Of a DNA stretch of 64,000 bases, positions 6,733-14,166 are shown one piece after another. Source of the DNA: Pirellulales bacterium (lineage in GTDB: Bacteria > Planctomycetota > Planctomycetia > Pirellulales > Thermoguttaceae); contig JADLEL010000124.1 of NCBI GenBank assembly GCA_020846145.1, forward strand, positions 1-64,000, written 5' to 3'. The position numbers and the translations under genes were made by a program. A model generated the notes under the pieces. It was not told the origin of the DNA, ran no database searches, and saw only the letters and a list, made by a program, of their open reading frames with translations. Numbering within the stretch: position 1 is the stretch's first letter; every line of letters starts with the position of its first letter.

Positions 6733-9700
6733 ATGTCGGACCGGGCAGCGATAACGTTCTGCGCGAGGTCGAATTGCCTGAAACCGTGCCGGCTTGCCAT
6801 GGCCGTCGGATTGTTGATCGGCGGACTGCTGTTTGGCCCCGGCTCGCCGGTCCAAGCAGCCATTATTTGGTCTGGAAACGTCAGTCCCTCGAATCCCGCT
6901 ACTTGGACTTCGTCGATCGATGGTTATATCGGAGTATCCTCTCCGGGAATGGTTTCCGTTGATGGCGGAAGTAGCTTGGCAAGCTCAAGGGGCTATCTGG
7001 GCTACAATTCCAGTTCCACGGGCACGGCAACCGTTACTGGGGCAGGCTCGAAGTGGACCAATAGCGGCTATCTTTACGTTGGTAACTCTGGCAGCGGCGC
7101 GCTCAACGTCGAGACAGGTGGGCAGGTCAGTAGTTTCAGCGGCTATCTGGGCTACAATTCCGGTTCCACGGGCACGGCCACCGTTACCGGGGCAGGTTCG
7201 ACGTGGACGAACAGTAAAGATCTCTACGCCGGCAACTCCGGCAGCGGCGTACTCACCATCGCGGCGGGCGGGCAGGTCAGCAATGCCAATGGCTATCTGG
7301 GATACAATTCCGGTTCCACGGGCACGGCTACCGTTACGGGAGCAGGCTCGAAGTGGACCAATAGCGGCGATTTCTACGTCGGTAACTCCGGCAGCGGCAC
7401 ATTGACCGTGGCCGATGGCGGAGTGGTCGCCACAGGAACACTTTACGCATCGCTCAGCAATCTAAAGGGCAACGGCGTCATTTCCGCCAAAGGCGCGGTG
7501 CTGGATATCGATTTCGTTTTCGATAATACCCACGGACTACAAGTAACGATCCCTTTCGGCTCAGGCGGCTCGATTAACATGGCTGTGAACGGAACGGGTG
7601 CATTGGGCGCGGGCTACAAGGGCACGGGATCATTGCGAGTGGCGGAAGGGATTACGGTGGCCTCTTCCGCCGGCTATCTCGGTTATCAATCCAGTTCCAC
7701 AGGTATGGCCACCGTTAGCGGGACAGGCTCGAGGTGGACCAACAGCGGCAATTTCGTCGTCGGCAACTCTGGCAACGGTTCACTCACCATTGAAGCAGGC
7801 GGGGAAGTCCGCAATACCTATACTTACAACTCCGCCGGCTATTTGGGCTACAATTCCGGTTCCACGGGCATCGTCACCGTTACCGGGGCAGGCTCGAAGT
7901 GGACCAATAATAGCAGCAGTCCGTTCGATGGCAAACTGTACGTCGGTTACAATGGCAGCGGCGCGCTCAAGATCGAAGCCAGCGGGCAAGTGAGCAATTC
8001 TGAAGGATACGTGGGTTATTATTCCGGTTCCACGGGCACAGCCACCATCACCGGAGCAGGCTCGATATGGAACAGCGGCGATCTCTACGTCGGTTACATT
8101 GGCAGCGGCGTGCTCACGATTGAGGCGGGCGGGCAAGTCAGCAGTGCCATAGGCGTCCTGGGAAAAAATGCCGGTTCCATGGGCACGGCCACCGTTACCG
8201 GGGCAGGCTCGAAATGGAACAACAACGGCAGTCTCTACGTTGGTTCCAACGGCACGTTGATCGTAACCGATGGTGGAGCAGTCACCGCCGGAACGCTTTA
8301 TGCATCGCTTAGCGATCTGGCGGGCAATGGCGTCATTACCACCAAAGGCGCGGTATTGGATACCGATCTTGTTTTTGATAGCACTCACGGAACACAGATG
8401 ATCCTTCCTTTTGGCTCGGGTGGCACGATCAACATGACCGTGGACGGAACGCGTGCATTGGGTGCGGGCCACAAGCGCACGGGAACCCTGCGAGTGGCGG
8501 AAGGGATTACGGTTGCCTCTTCCGGCGGCTTTCTCGGATATCAATCTGGTTCCACGGGCACGGCCACTGTTACCGGGGCAGGCTCGAAGTGGAACAACAG
8601 CAGCAACCTCTACGTCGGAAACTCCGGCAGCGGCGCGCTCACCATCGAGGCGGGCGGGCAGGTCAGCAATTACACCGGCTATCTGGGCTACAATTCCGGT
8701 TCCACGGGTACGGCTACTGTTACCGGCGCAGGCTCGACATGGACTAACCGCGACATCATCATCGGAAGTGGTATGCTCACCATCGAGGCAGGCGGACGGG
8801 TCAGCAGTTCGAGTGGAAATATAGGCAACGCTACCAAATCGACAGGCATGGTCACCGTTACTGGGGTAAGCTCGATGTGGGTTAATATCATCAATCTCTA
8901 TATCGGATTCTATGGCAGCGGCGCGCTCACCATCGCGGCGGGCGGGCAGGTGAGCAATACCTACGGCTATCTGGGCTACAATTCCGGTTCCACGGGCACG
9001 GCCACCGTTACCGGGGCAGGCTCAAGGTGGACAAACAGCTTGAGTCTCTATGTCGGTTTCAGTGGCAGCGGCACGCTCAATGTTCGTGGCAATGGCTATG
9101 TTACAGCTAGATCAGTTTCCGTAAATACCACATCGTTAATTTCCCTCGACGTGGGTTACGGCAGTTTGCTCAGCGTGGACGGAGGCTCGGCAACCATTGC
9201 CAACAGCGGCAAAGTGCGGATCGTGGCCGGACCGCAAGTGGCGGCGGGAAGTCAATACGCCCCCATCGCGGCGAATTCGTGGATCGGAAGCGGCACGTAT
9301 CAGGCCCTCGGCGGCACGTGGAATGCAACCAGCCATCTATTCACGGTTTCGCCAATGATTAGCGGCGTCGCGGGCACGCCCGTCGCCGTCGATCTGGTCC
9401 AAACGCAGCGGGTAGCGATCGCCGAGAGCGTAGGCCCGGGGACCGCCGCGGCCAGCTTTTTGGCGAAGACCGGCGCGGGCCAAACTTTTTATTTAACTGC
9501 CAGTACCCTCACGAGCGCCGATCTGGCTGCGCTCCAAGGATTGTTGACGCCGGGCCAATCGGTACTGAGCGGTTGGAACTTCTCCGCCGCGGGCGGCGGC
9601 TATGTCGCCACCGACCCGATCTATCTTTCGCTTAGCATCCCGGCGAACCTGGAGCGGGGCGAGCTTAGCTTGTGGCGGCTGAACGGGGGAACGTGGAGCA

Positions 9701-9867
9701 GCTTTGCGGCCGGCGACTTGACGAGCATCGACGGCTACGCCAGTTTCACCATCACGGGCTTGAGCGGTTACGCCGTGGCCGCGGCCGTGCCGGAGCCGAG
9801 CGGATGGGCATTGTTGCTGGCGAGTGCGTGCGGGGTGATGCTTGGCATGCGCCGCAGAATAGGCTAG
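6733..9867 (+). CDS. PEP-CTERM protein with T5SS/PEP-CTERM passenger repeats
   Basis: A secreted, probably surface-attached beta-helix protein of 1044 aa. A signal peptide (LAMAVGLLIGGLLFG then PVQAA) is followed by about twenty repeats around the consensus GYLGYNSGSTGTATVTGAGS-KWTNS-LYVGNSGSGALTIEAGGQVS, the T5SS/PEP-CTERM-associated repeat. Two related modules of about 90 residues beginning LYASLS (near residues 236 and 519) are internal duplications. The C-terminal end has VPEPSGWALLLAS, a hydrophobic helix and RRR, the exosortase sorting signal. Start is set by a strong GGAGG six bases before ATG. The repeats are nearly identical at DNA level, so recent expansion is likely. Ligand and function are unknown. 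Confidence 0.9.
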   Translation: MSDRAAITFCARSNCLKPCRLAMAVGLLIGGLLFGPGSPVQAAIIWSGNVSPSNPATWTSSIDGYIGVSSPGMVSVDGGSSLASSRGYLGYNSSSTGTATVTGAGSKWTNSGYLYVGNSGSGALNVETGGQVSSFSGYLGYNSGSTGTATVTGAGSTWTNSKDLYAGNSGSGVLTIAAGGQVSNANGYLGYNSGSTGTATVTGAGSKWTNSGDFYVGNSGSGTLTVADGGVVATGTLYASLSNLKGNGVISAKGAVLDIDFVFDNTHGLQVTIPFGSGGSINMAVNGTGALGAGYKGTGSLRVAEGITVASSAGYLGYQSSSTGMATVSGTGSRWTNSGNFVVGNSGNGSLTIEAGGEVRNTYTYNSAGYLGYNSGSTGIVTVTGAGSKWTNNSSSPFDGKLYVGYNGSGALKIEASGQVSNSEGYVGYYSGSTGTATITGAGSIWNSGDLYVGYIGSGVLTIEAGGQVSSAIGVLGKNAGSMGTATVTGAGSKWNNNGSLYVGSNGTLIVTDGGAVTAGTLYASLSDLAGNGVITTKGAVLDTDLVFDSTHGTQMILPFGSGGTINMTVDGTRALGAGHKRTGTLRVAEGITVASSGGFLGYQSGSTGTATVTGAGSKWNNSSNLYVGNSGSGALTIEAGGQVSNYTGYLGYNSGSTGTATVTGAGSTWTNRDIIIGSGMLTIEAGGRVSSSSGNIGNATKSTGMVTVTGVSSMWVNIINLYIGFYGSGALTIAAGGQVSNTYGYLGYNSGSTGTATVTGAGSRWTNSLSLYVGFSGSGTLNVRGNGYVTARSVSVNTTSLISLDVGYGSLLSVDGGSATIANSGKVRIVAGPQVAAGSQYAPIAANSWIGSGTYQALGGTWNATSHLFTVSPMISGVAGTPVAVDLVQTQRVAIAESVGPGTAAASFLAKTGAGQTFYLTASTLTSADLAALQGLLTPGQSVLSGWNFSAAGGGYVATDPIYLSLSIPANLERGELSLWRLNGGTWSSFAAGDLTSIDGYASFTITGLSGYAVAAAVPEPSGWALLLASACGVMLGMRRRIG

Positions 9868-9877
9868 CCGGGATATC

Positions 9878-10037
9878 TCACCACGGAGGCACGGAGACAC
9901 GGAGGACACGGAGTCGCTCGACTCTGACAAGAAAATGTAGGGCAAGAAAATGAACAACATCTTTTCCCCTACATTTTCCTGCCTCATCATCGATTGATTG
10001 TAACTTCTGTTCTTTCTTCTCCGCGTCTGCGTGGTGA
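9878..10037. repeat. CACGGAG-type inverted-repeat element
   Basis: Left arm TCACCACGGAGGCACGGAG and right arm CTCCGCGTCTGCGTGGTGA enclose about 120 bp without a gene, between two converging genes. The left flank GCCGGGATATC recurs inverted beside the related element at 36492-36673, so both belong to one dispersed family. Confidence 0.7.
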
Positions 10038-10090
10038 ATTATTGCGAGAAATGCGGGATTGCAGAGCTATCGGGGCTACCCGATCAACGG

Positions 10091-12604
10091 TTAATTGCCG
10101 CGGAGGGATTTGACGAACTCGAAAATCTTTTGCAGGACTTGGGGTTCGGGGAGGGGGAGTTTGAGGTAGGGCTGGCCGGTCGATTCCTCGGTGGCGATCA
10201 TGCCCGCGGGCAAGGAGGAAGGGGCGCGGGCGGCCGGCTGGCCGGGCTTTTCCGGGGAGACGGCGTTTTGGAACTTTTCCAGGAGCGCGAGGCCCGCCGA
10301 AAAAACGTCGGCCCAGGCGTTTTGCGGGGCGGACGGTTTTTCCTCGGCGGCGAGCACTTCGAGGTCAAGGGGCGCGTCTTGCCCGGCGGATGATTTTTGC
10401 GATTGCCCATTGGAGCGTTCCGTGGCGGGCGGTTCTTCCTCGCGGGGCATGGCGGCGGGGATCGCGCCGGTGGCCTGCTCGACCGATTCCATGAATTTTT
10501 TGAGTTTCGTGCCGCCCAGGAAGACTTCGCTCTCGCCGCCGTCCAATACGCCGGCGAACATCGATTTCTTGAACGCCAATACGCCCAGCATGGCTTCTTC
10601 GATGGTGCCCTGGGCGATGAAGTTCACCACGCGGACCGGCCGGTGCTGGCCCAAGCGGTGAACGCGGCCGATGCGCTGCTCGAGCACGGCGGGGTTCCAC
10701 GGCAGGTCGAGGTTCACCACGGCCGAGGCGTGTTGCAGGTTCAAGCCCACGCCGCCGGCGTCGGTCGAGAGGAACAAACGGCACTTGGGGTCTTCCTTGA
10801 ACTGATGGATGAGGTCCTTGCGTTTCGGTCCCGGCACGCCGCCGTGGAAGAGGACGTGCTCCCACTTCTTCTTTTCCAGCCGCCACTGGACGGTCTCGTG
10901 CATTCGCGTCCACTGGCTGAAGATGACGACCTTGTGCTGCGGCTCCTCGAAGATTTCGCCCAAAAGCGCGATCAGCTCATCGGCCTTCACGCCGTGGTCG
11001 GTCTGGTGGTCGAGCAAGTAGGTGCTGTTGCACGACATGCGCATGTTTTGCAGGGCGATCCGCAGCCGAAGCTGGTCGGCCTCGCTGAGGAAGCCGTAGC
11101 GCCGCCATTTTTGCACGGTTCGCGCGACCGTTTCGCGGTTCTCTTCGTGATGTTTGGCCTGCGGTTCGGTCATCGGCACGAAGAAGCGCTTTTCCAGCCG
11201 TTCGGGCAGTTCCTTGAGCACTTTGTCCTTGGTGCGGCGGACGAGGATCGGCTTCAGGGTTTCGGTGATGCGGTCCAGGCTTTTGTAGCCCACCACGCGG
11301 CCGTGGTCATCGACGTGCTGATGTTCGTTCAGGAAGCGGAACATCGGCCCCAGGCGAAAGCGATCGACGAACTGCACGATCGAATGCAACTCTTCGAGCC
11401 GGTTCTCGAGCGGCGTGCCCGTGAGCACGATGGCGTATTTCGAGTCGAGCATTTTTACGCTCTGGGCGGTGCGGGTCTGCCAATTCTTGATCCGCTGGGC
11501 CTCGTCGAGCACGATCAAGTCGGGCTGCCACTCGGCGATGGCGTCGCGATCGCGGTGGATCACGTCGTAGTTCGTGATTTTGTAAAACGACTCGGCCCGA
11601 TAAAGCTCCCTGCGCCGGCTCAACATGCCTTCGACCACGGTCGCCTCGCGGCCGGCGAATTTCTCGATTTCGCCGCGCCACTGGTGCTTGAGCGACGTGG
11701 GCGCGACGACGAGCACTTTTTCGACGCCGGCGGTGCGGGCGAGGATTTCGGCCGCGGCGATGGCCTGGATGGTCTTGCCCAGGCCCATGTCGTCGGCATT
11801 CAGGCAGCGTCCGGCCGACGCGGCGAAGAGCGCGCCCTCGCGCTGGTAGGGATACATCGTCGTTTTCAGCAGATGCTTGAACGCCGCGCTGCGGATGCCC
11901 TGCGGAAACATCTCGCGGACCTTCTCGGCCAGCATCGCCTGATCGCGGACTTGGGCGATGAAGTTCAAGGCATCGGGGTAGCAGCGAAATTCATGCTCGC
12001 CGGCAAGCGCCTTTTGCAGAAAGCGCGGGAAGCGGTCGAAGGCTTCCGTTTTCAAGCGATTATCCTCGTCGAAATAACCGCGGGCGAGATTTTTCAGTTC
12101 CTCCGGGCAGTCGGTCCCCGGCTTGAAGACGATTTCCCGCCGCGCGCCGTACTGCAAATACACTTCGCTGTAGGCCGGTTGATAGCCGAGCGCGAGGGCG
12201 GCCTTCGCGCCCGGTTTGCGGCCCAGGCGATCGAGCGCGAATTCGATGTGCTTGCAGGTGCCCAGCGTGTTGACGGCGTAATCGGGGCAGGAGCAGAAGT
12301 TTTCGCCGAGCGCCGAGCCGCGAATGGCGACGCGATAGGTGCGGCCCGATTGGGGATTGGCGACTTCGTACTCCGAGAAGAGCGGTTCCGGGCCGGCGTT
12401 TTTGAGCTTGAATTTCTGCTCCCGCCCGAACTGCCGCCTTAGTTCGACCTGCCACGCTTCCAACGTCATGTCTTTGGGTCTGTGCAGCCGCGAAACTTTT
12501 TTGGGCGGATAGGGGGATTTTTTGCGGATTTTTTTATGTTTCATCGCCCGTGGCGGATTGAGGACGCTGAACTCGACGGCCTTTTTTTTCCGTGGAGAAA
12601 CCAT
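10091..12604 (-). CDS. SNF2-family ATPase with SWIM zinc finger
   Basis: A DNA-translocating helicase-like ATPase, 837 aa. The N-terminus is basic; a SWIM zinc finger follows (FCSCPDYAV...GTCKH, residues 103-119). Walker A is DDMGLGKT (271-278), Walker B is VLDEAQ (365-370), and the second RecA lobe shows KVVIFSQWT, STDAGGVGLNLQ and RIGRVHRLGQ. The C-terminal ~120 residues are low-complexity and Pro/Ala-rich. It is a single-gene unit; an alternative start at the internal Met 21 cannot be excluded. Bacterial members are thought to remodel protein-DNA complexes or act in repair and transcription recycling; its client is unknown. No restriction or phage-defence partner adjoins it. Confidence 0.92.
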   Translation of the reverse strand: MVSPRKKKAVEFSVLNPPRAMKHKKIRKKSPYPPKKVSRLHRPKDMTLEAWQVELRRQFGREQKFKLKNAGPEPLFSEYEVANPQSGRTYRVAIRGSALGENFCSCPDYAVNTLGTCKHIEFALDRLGRKPGAKAALALGYQPAYSEVYLQYGARREIVFKPGTDCPEELKNLARGYFDEDNRLKTEAFDRFPRFLQKALAGEHEFRCYPDALNFIAQVRDQAMLAEKVREMFPQGIRSAAFKHLLKTTMYPYQREGALFAASAGRCLNADDMGLGKTIQAIAAAEILARTAGVEKVLVVAPTSLKHQWRGEIEKFAGREATVVEGMLSRRRELYRAESFYKITNYDVIHRDRDAIAEWQPDLIVLDEAQRIKNWQTRTAQSVKMLDSKYAIVLTGTPLENRLEELHSIVQFVDRFRLGPMFRFLNEHQHVDDHGRVVGYKSLDRITETLKPILVRRTKDKVLKELPERLEKRFFVPMTEPQAKHHEENRETVARTVQKWRRYGFLSEADQLRLRIALQNMRMSCNSTYLLDHQTDHGVKADELIALLGEIFEEPQHKVVIFSQWTRMHETVQWRLEKKKWEHVLFHGGVPGPKRKDLIHQFKEDPKCRLFLSTDAGGVGLNLQHASAVVNLDLPWNPAVLEQRIGRVHRLGQHRPVRVVNFIAQGTIEEAMLGVLAFKKSMFAGVLDGGESEVFLGGTKLKKFMESVEQATGAIPAAMPREEEPPATERSNGQSQKSSAGQDAPLDLEVLAAEEKPSAPQNAWADVFSAGLALLEKFQNAVSPEKPGQPAARAPSSLPAGMIATEESTGQPYLKLPLPEPQVLQKIFEFVKSLRGN

Positions 12605-12685
12605 GATCGCCTCCGTGAATCGGTCTTCAGTGAGAATGCCCCGGAAAAACGGTAAACTCTCGTTACTTTACCCATTTATTTCGGA

Positions 12686-12714
12686 ATGGCAAGATGGGCG
12701 GGATGTGATATACT
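12686..12714 (+). promoter_or_regulatory. Possible ribD promoter
   Basis: ATGGCA (12686-12691), 17-bp spacer, TATACT (12709-12714), about 95 bp upstream of ribD. Between it and the start codon lies a CCCCTCT tandem pyrimidine tract (12770-12805). No FMN-riboswitch-like conserved stretch was recognised. Confidence 0.4.
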
Positions 12715-12811
12715 GAAATACAATTAATTTCCCCAACTGCGAGGCGGGGCTTGGGAATGAGGGTCTCTCCCCTCTCCCCTCTCCCCTCTCCACTTTCCCC
12801 CCCGCCCCTCC

Positions 12812-13915
12812 ATGACTCCCTTGGAACTCGATCGCTGGCACCTCAAGCGTACGTTGGAACTTGCCATTCAAGGGCAGGGCAGCGTCGAGCCGAACCCGAT
12901 GGTCGGCTGCGTTATCGCCCGCGGGGCGGAGATCATCGGCGAAGGCCGGCATCGCAAGTTCGGCGGACCGCACGCCGAGGTCGAGGCCCTGCGGCTGGCC
13001 AGTACGCGGGCGGCGGGCGCGACGATGTACGTCTCGCTGGAGCCGTGCTGCCACGAAGGGAAGACGCCGCCTTGCACGAAGGCGATCATCGCGGCCGGCA
13101 TCCGCCGCGTGGTGGCGGCGATGCGCGATCCGTTTCCGCAAGTAGCCGGCGGCGGCCTGGCCGAGCTGCAAGCGGCGGGCGTCGAAGCGGCCGTCGGCGA
13201 AATGGAAGCGGAAGCCCGAAGTTTGAACGCCCCGTATCTGAAGCTCGTCGAGCGCGGCCGGCCTTGGGTGATCGCCAAATGGGCGATGTCGCTCGACGGC
13301 AAAATCGCCACGCGAACCGGCGAAAGCCAGTGGATTTCGAACGAGCGTTCGCGGGCGATCGTACACCAACTCCGCGGCCGCGTCGATGCAATCGTCGTGG
13401 GCCGGGAAACCGTGTTGCGCGACGATCCGCACTTGACCGCCCGGCCGCCGGGTCCGCGCACTGCCCTCCGCGTGGTGTTGGATACGAACGCTTCCTTGCC
13501 GGTGGAGTTGCAGGTCGTCCGCACGGCGCGGGAGTCGCCGGTGCTGGTCGTGGTGAGCCAAAAAGCCTCGGCCGACCGCCGCTCGCGGCTCGCCGCCGCG
13601 GGCTGCGAGGTCTTCGTTTGCCCGGGCGAAACTCATGCCCAACGACTGCGGGAGCTGCTCGACGAACTCGGCCGACGCCGCTTGACCAACGTGCTGGTTG
13701 AAGGCGGCGGCCGCGTTTTAGGCTCGCTGTTGGATATCCGCGAGATCGACGAAGCGCACGTGTTCATCGCCCCGAAGCTCCTCGGCGGCCTCGGCGCGCC
13801 GGGGCCGGTGGCCGGCGAAGGTTTGGCGAAGCTCGGCGATTCCTTGAAACTCGATTCCCCGTCGATCGAACTCCTCGACGGCGACGTTTACGTCAGCGGA
13901 AGAGTGGCGAAATAA
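12812..13915 (+). CDS. ribD: Bifunctional riboflavin biosynthesis deaminase/reductase
   Basis: RibD performs two consecutive cytosolic steps of riboflavin synthesis: deamination of diaminohydroxyphosphoribosylaminopyrimidine and NADPH reduction of the ribosyl chain. The N-terminal deaminase has the zinc site HAEVEAL (His54, Glu56) and PCCHEGKTPPC (Cys79 and Cys88). The reductase half begins near PWVIAKWAMSLDGKIAT and includes GESQWISNERSR and the LVEGGGRVLGSLL glycine motif. Length (367 aa) is normal. It is alone, not in a rib operon. The leader is a pyrimidine-rich CCCCTCT tract without a Shine-Dalgarno sequence. Confidence 0.95.
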   Translation: MTPLELDRWHLKRTLELAIQGQGSVEPNPMVGCVIARGAEIIGEGRHRKFGGPHAEVEALRLASTRAAGATMYVSLEPCCHEGKTPPCTKAIIAAGIRRVVAAMRDPFPQVAGGGLAELQAAGVEAAVGEMEAEARSLNAPYLKLVERGRPWVIAKWAMSLDGKIATRTGESQWISNERSRAIVHQLRGRVDAIVVGRETVLRDDPHLTARPPGPRTALRVVLDTNASLPVELQVVRTARESPVLVVVSQKASADRRSRLAAAGCEVFVCPGETHAQRLRELLDELGRRRLTNVLVEGGGRVLGSLLDIREIDEAHVFIAPKLLGGLGAPGPVAGEGLAKLGDSLKLDSPSIELLDGDVYVSGRVAK

Positions 13916-14020
13916 TCCATTCCTCCCCTCTCCCTTTGGGAGAGGGTTCGGGGGTGAGGGCTGAACGCGAAAGACAAGATATTTTTCGCACTTTAGCATG
14001 GTTATCGGGTTTTTCGAATC

Positions 14021-14135
14021 ATTTCACGCAAAGACGCCAAGACGCAAAGAAGAAAGTTGTCGATCGCTATTTTGAAAACTGGATTTTTTGTGCAATCACA
14101 TAGGAAATCGACTTCTTCGCGCCTTTGCGTGAAAT
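14021..14135. repeat. Inverted-repeat element (CGCAAAGACGC type)
   Basis: Arms ATTTCACGCAAAGACGCCAA and GCGCCTTTGCGTGAAAT bound a 115-bp noncoding element between the converging ribD and the MmeI-like gene. Upstream, 13925-13945, is a separate CCCTCTCCCTTTGGGAGAGGG hairpin of a type also seen at 59611-59632. Confidence 0.7.
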
Positions 14136-14166
14136 ACCTTTCCGATAAAGTTGCTAAAGTTTTCTT

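Noticed and set aside
10397-12442. 681-codon open frame antisense to the SNF2 gene
   Set aside because: High G+C gives long antisense frames; the helicase motifs on the other strand explain the sequence completely.
12720-12811. FMN riboswitch before ribD
   Set aside because: Only a pyrimidine repeat is there; none of the conserved riboswitch core segments could be found.
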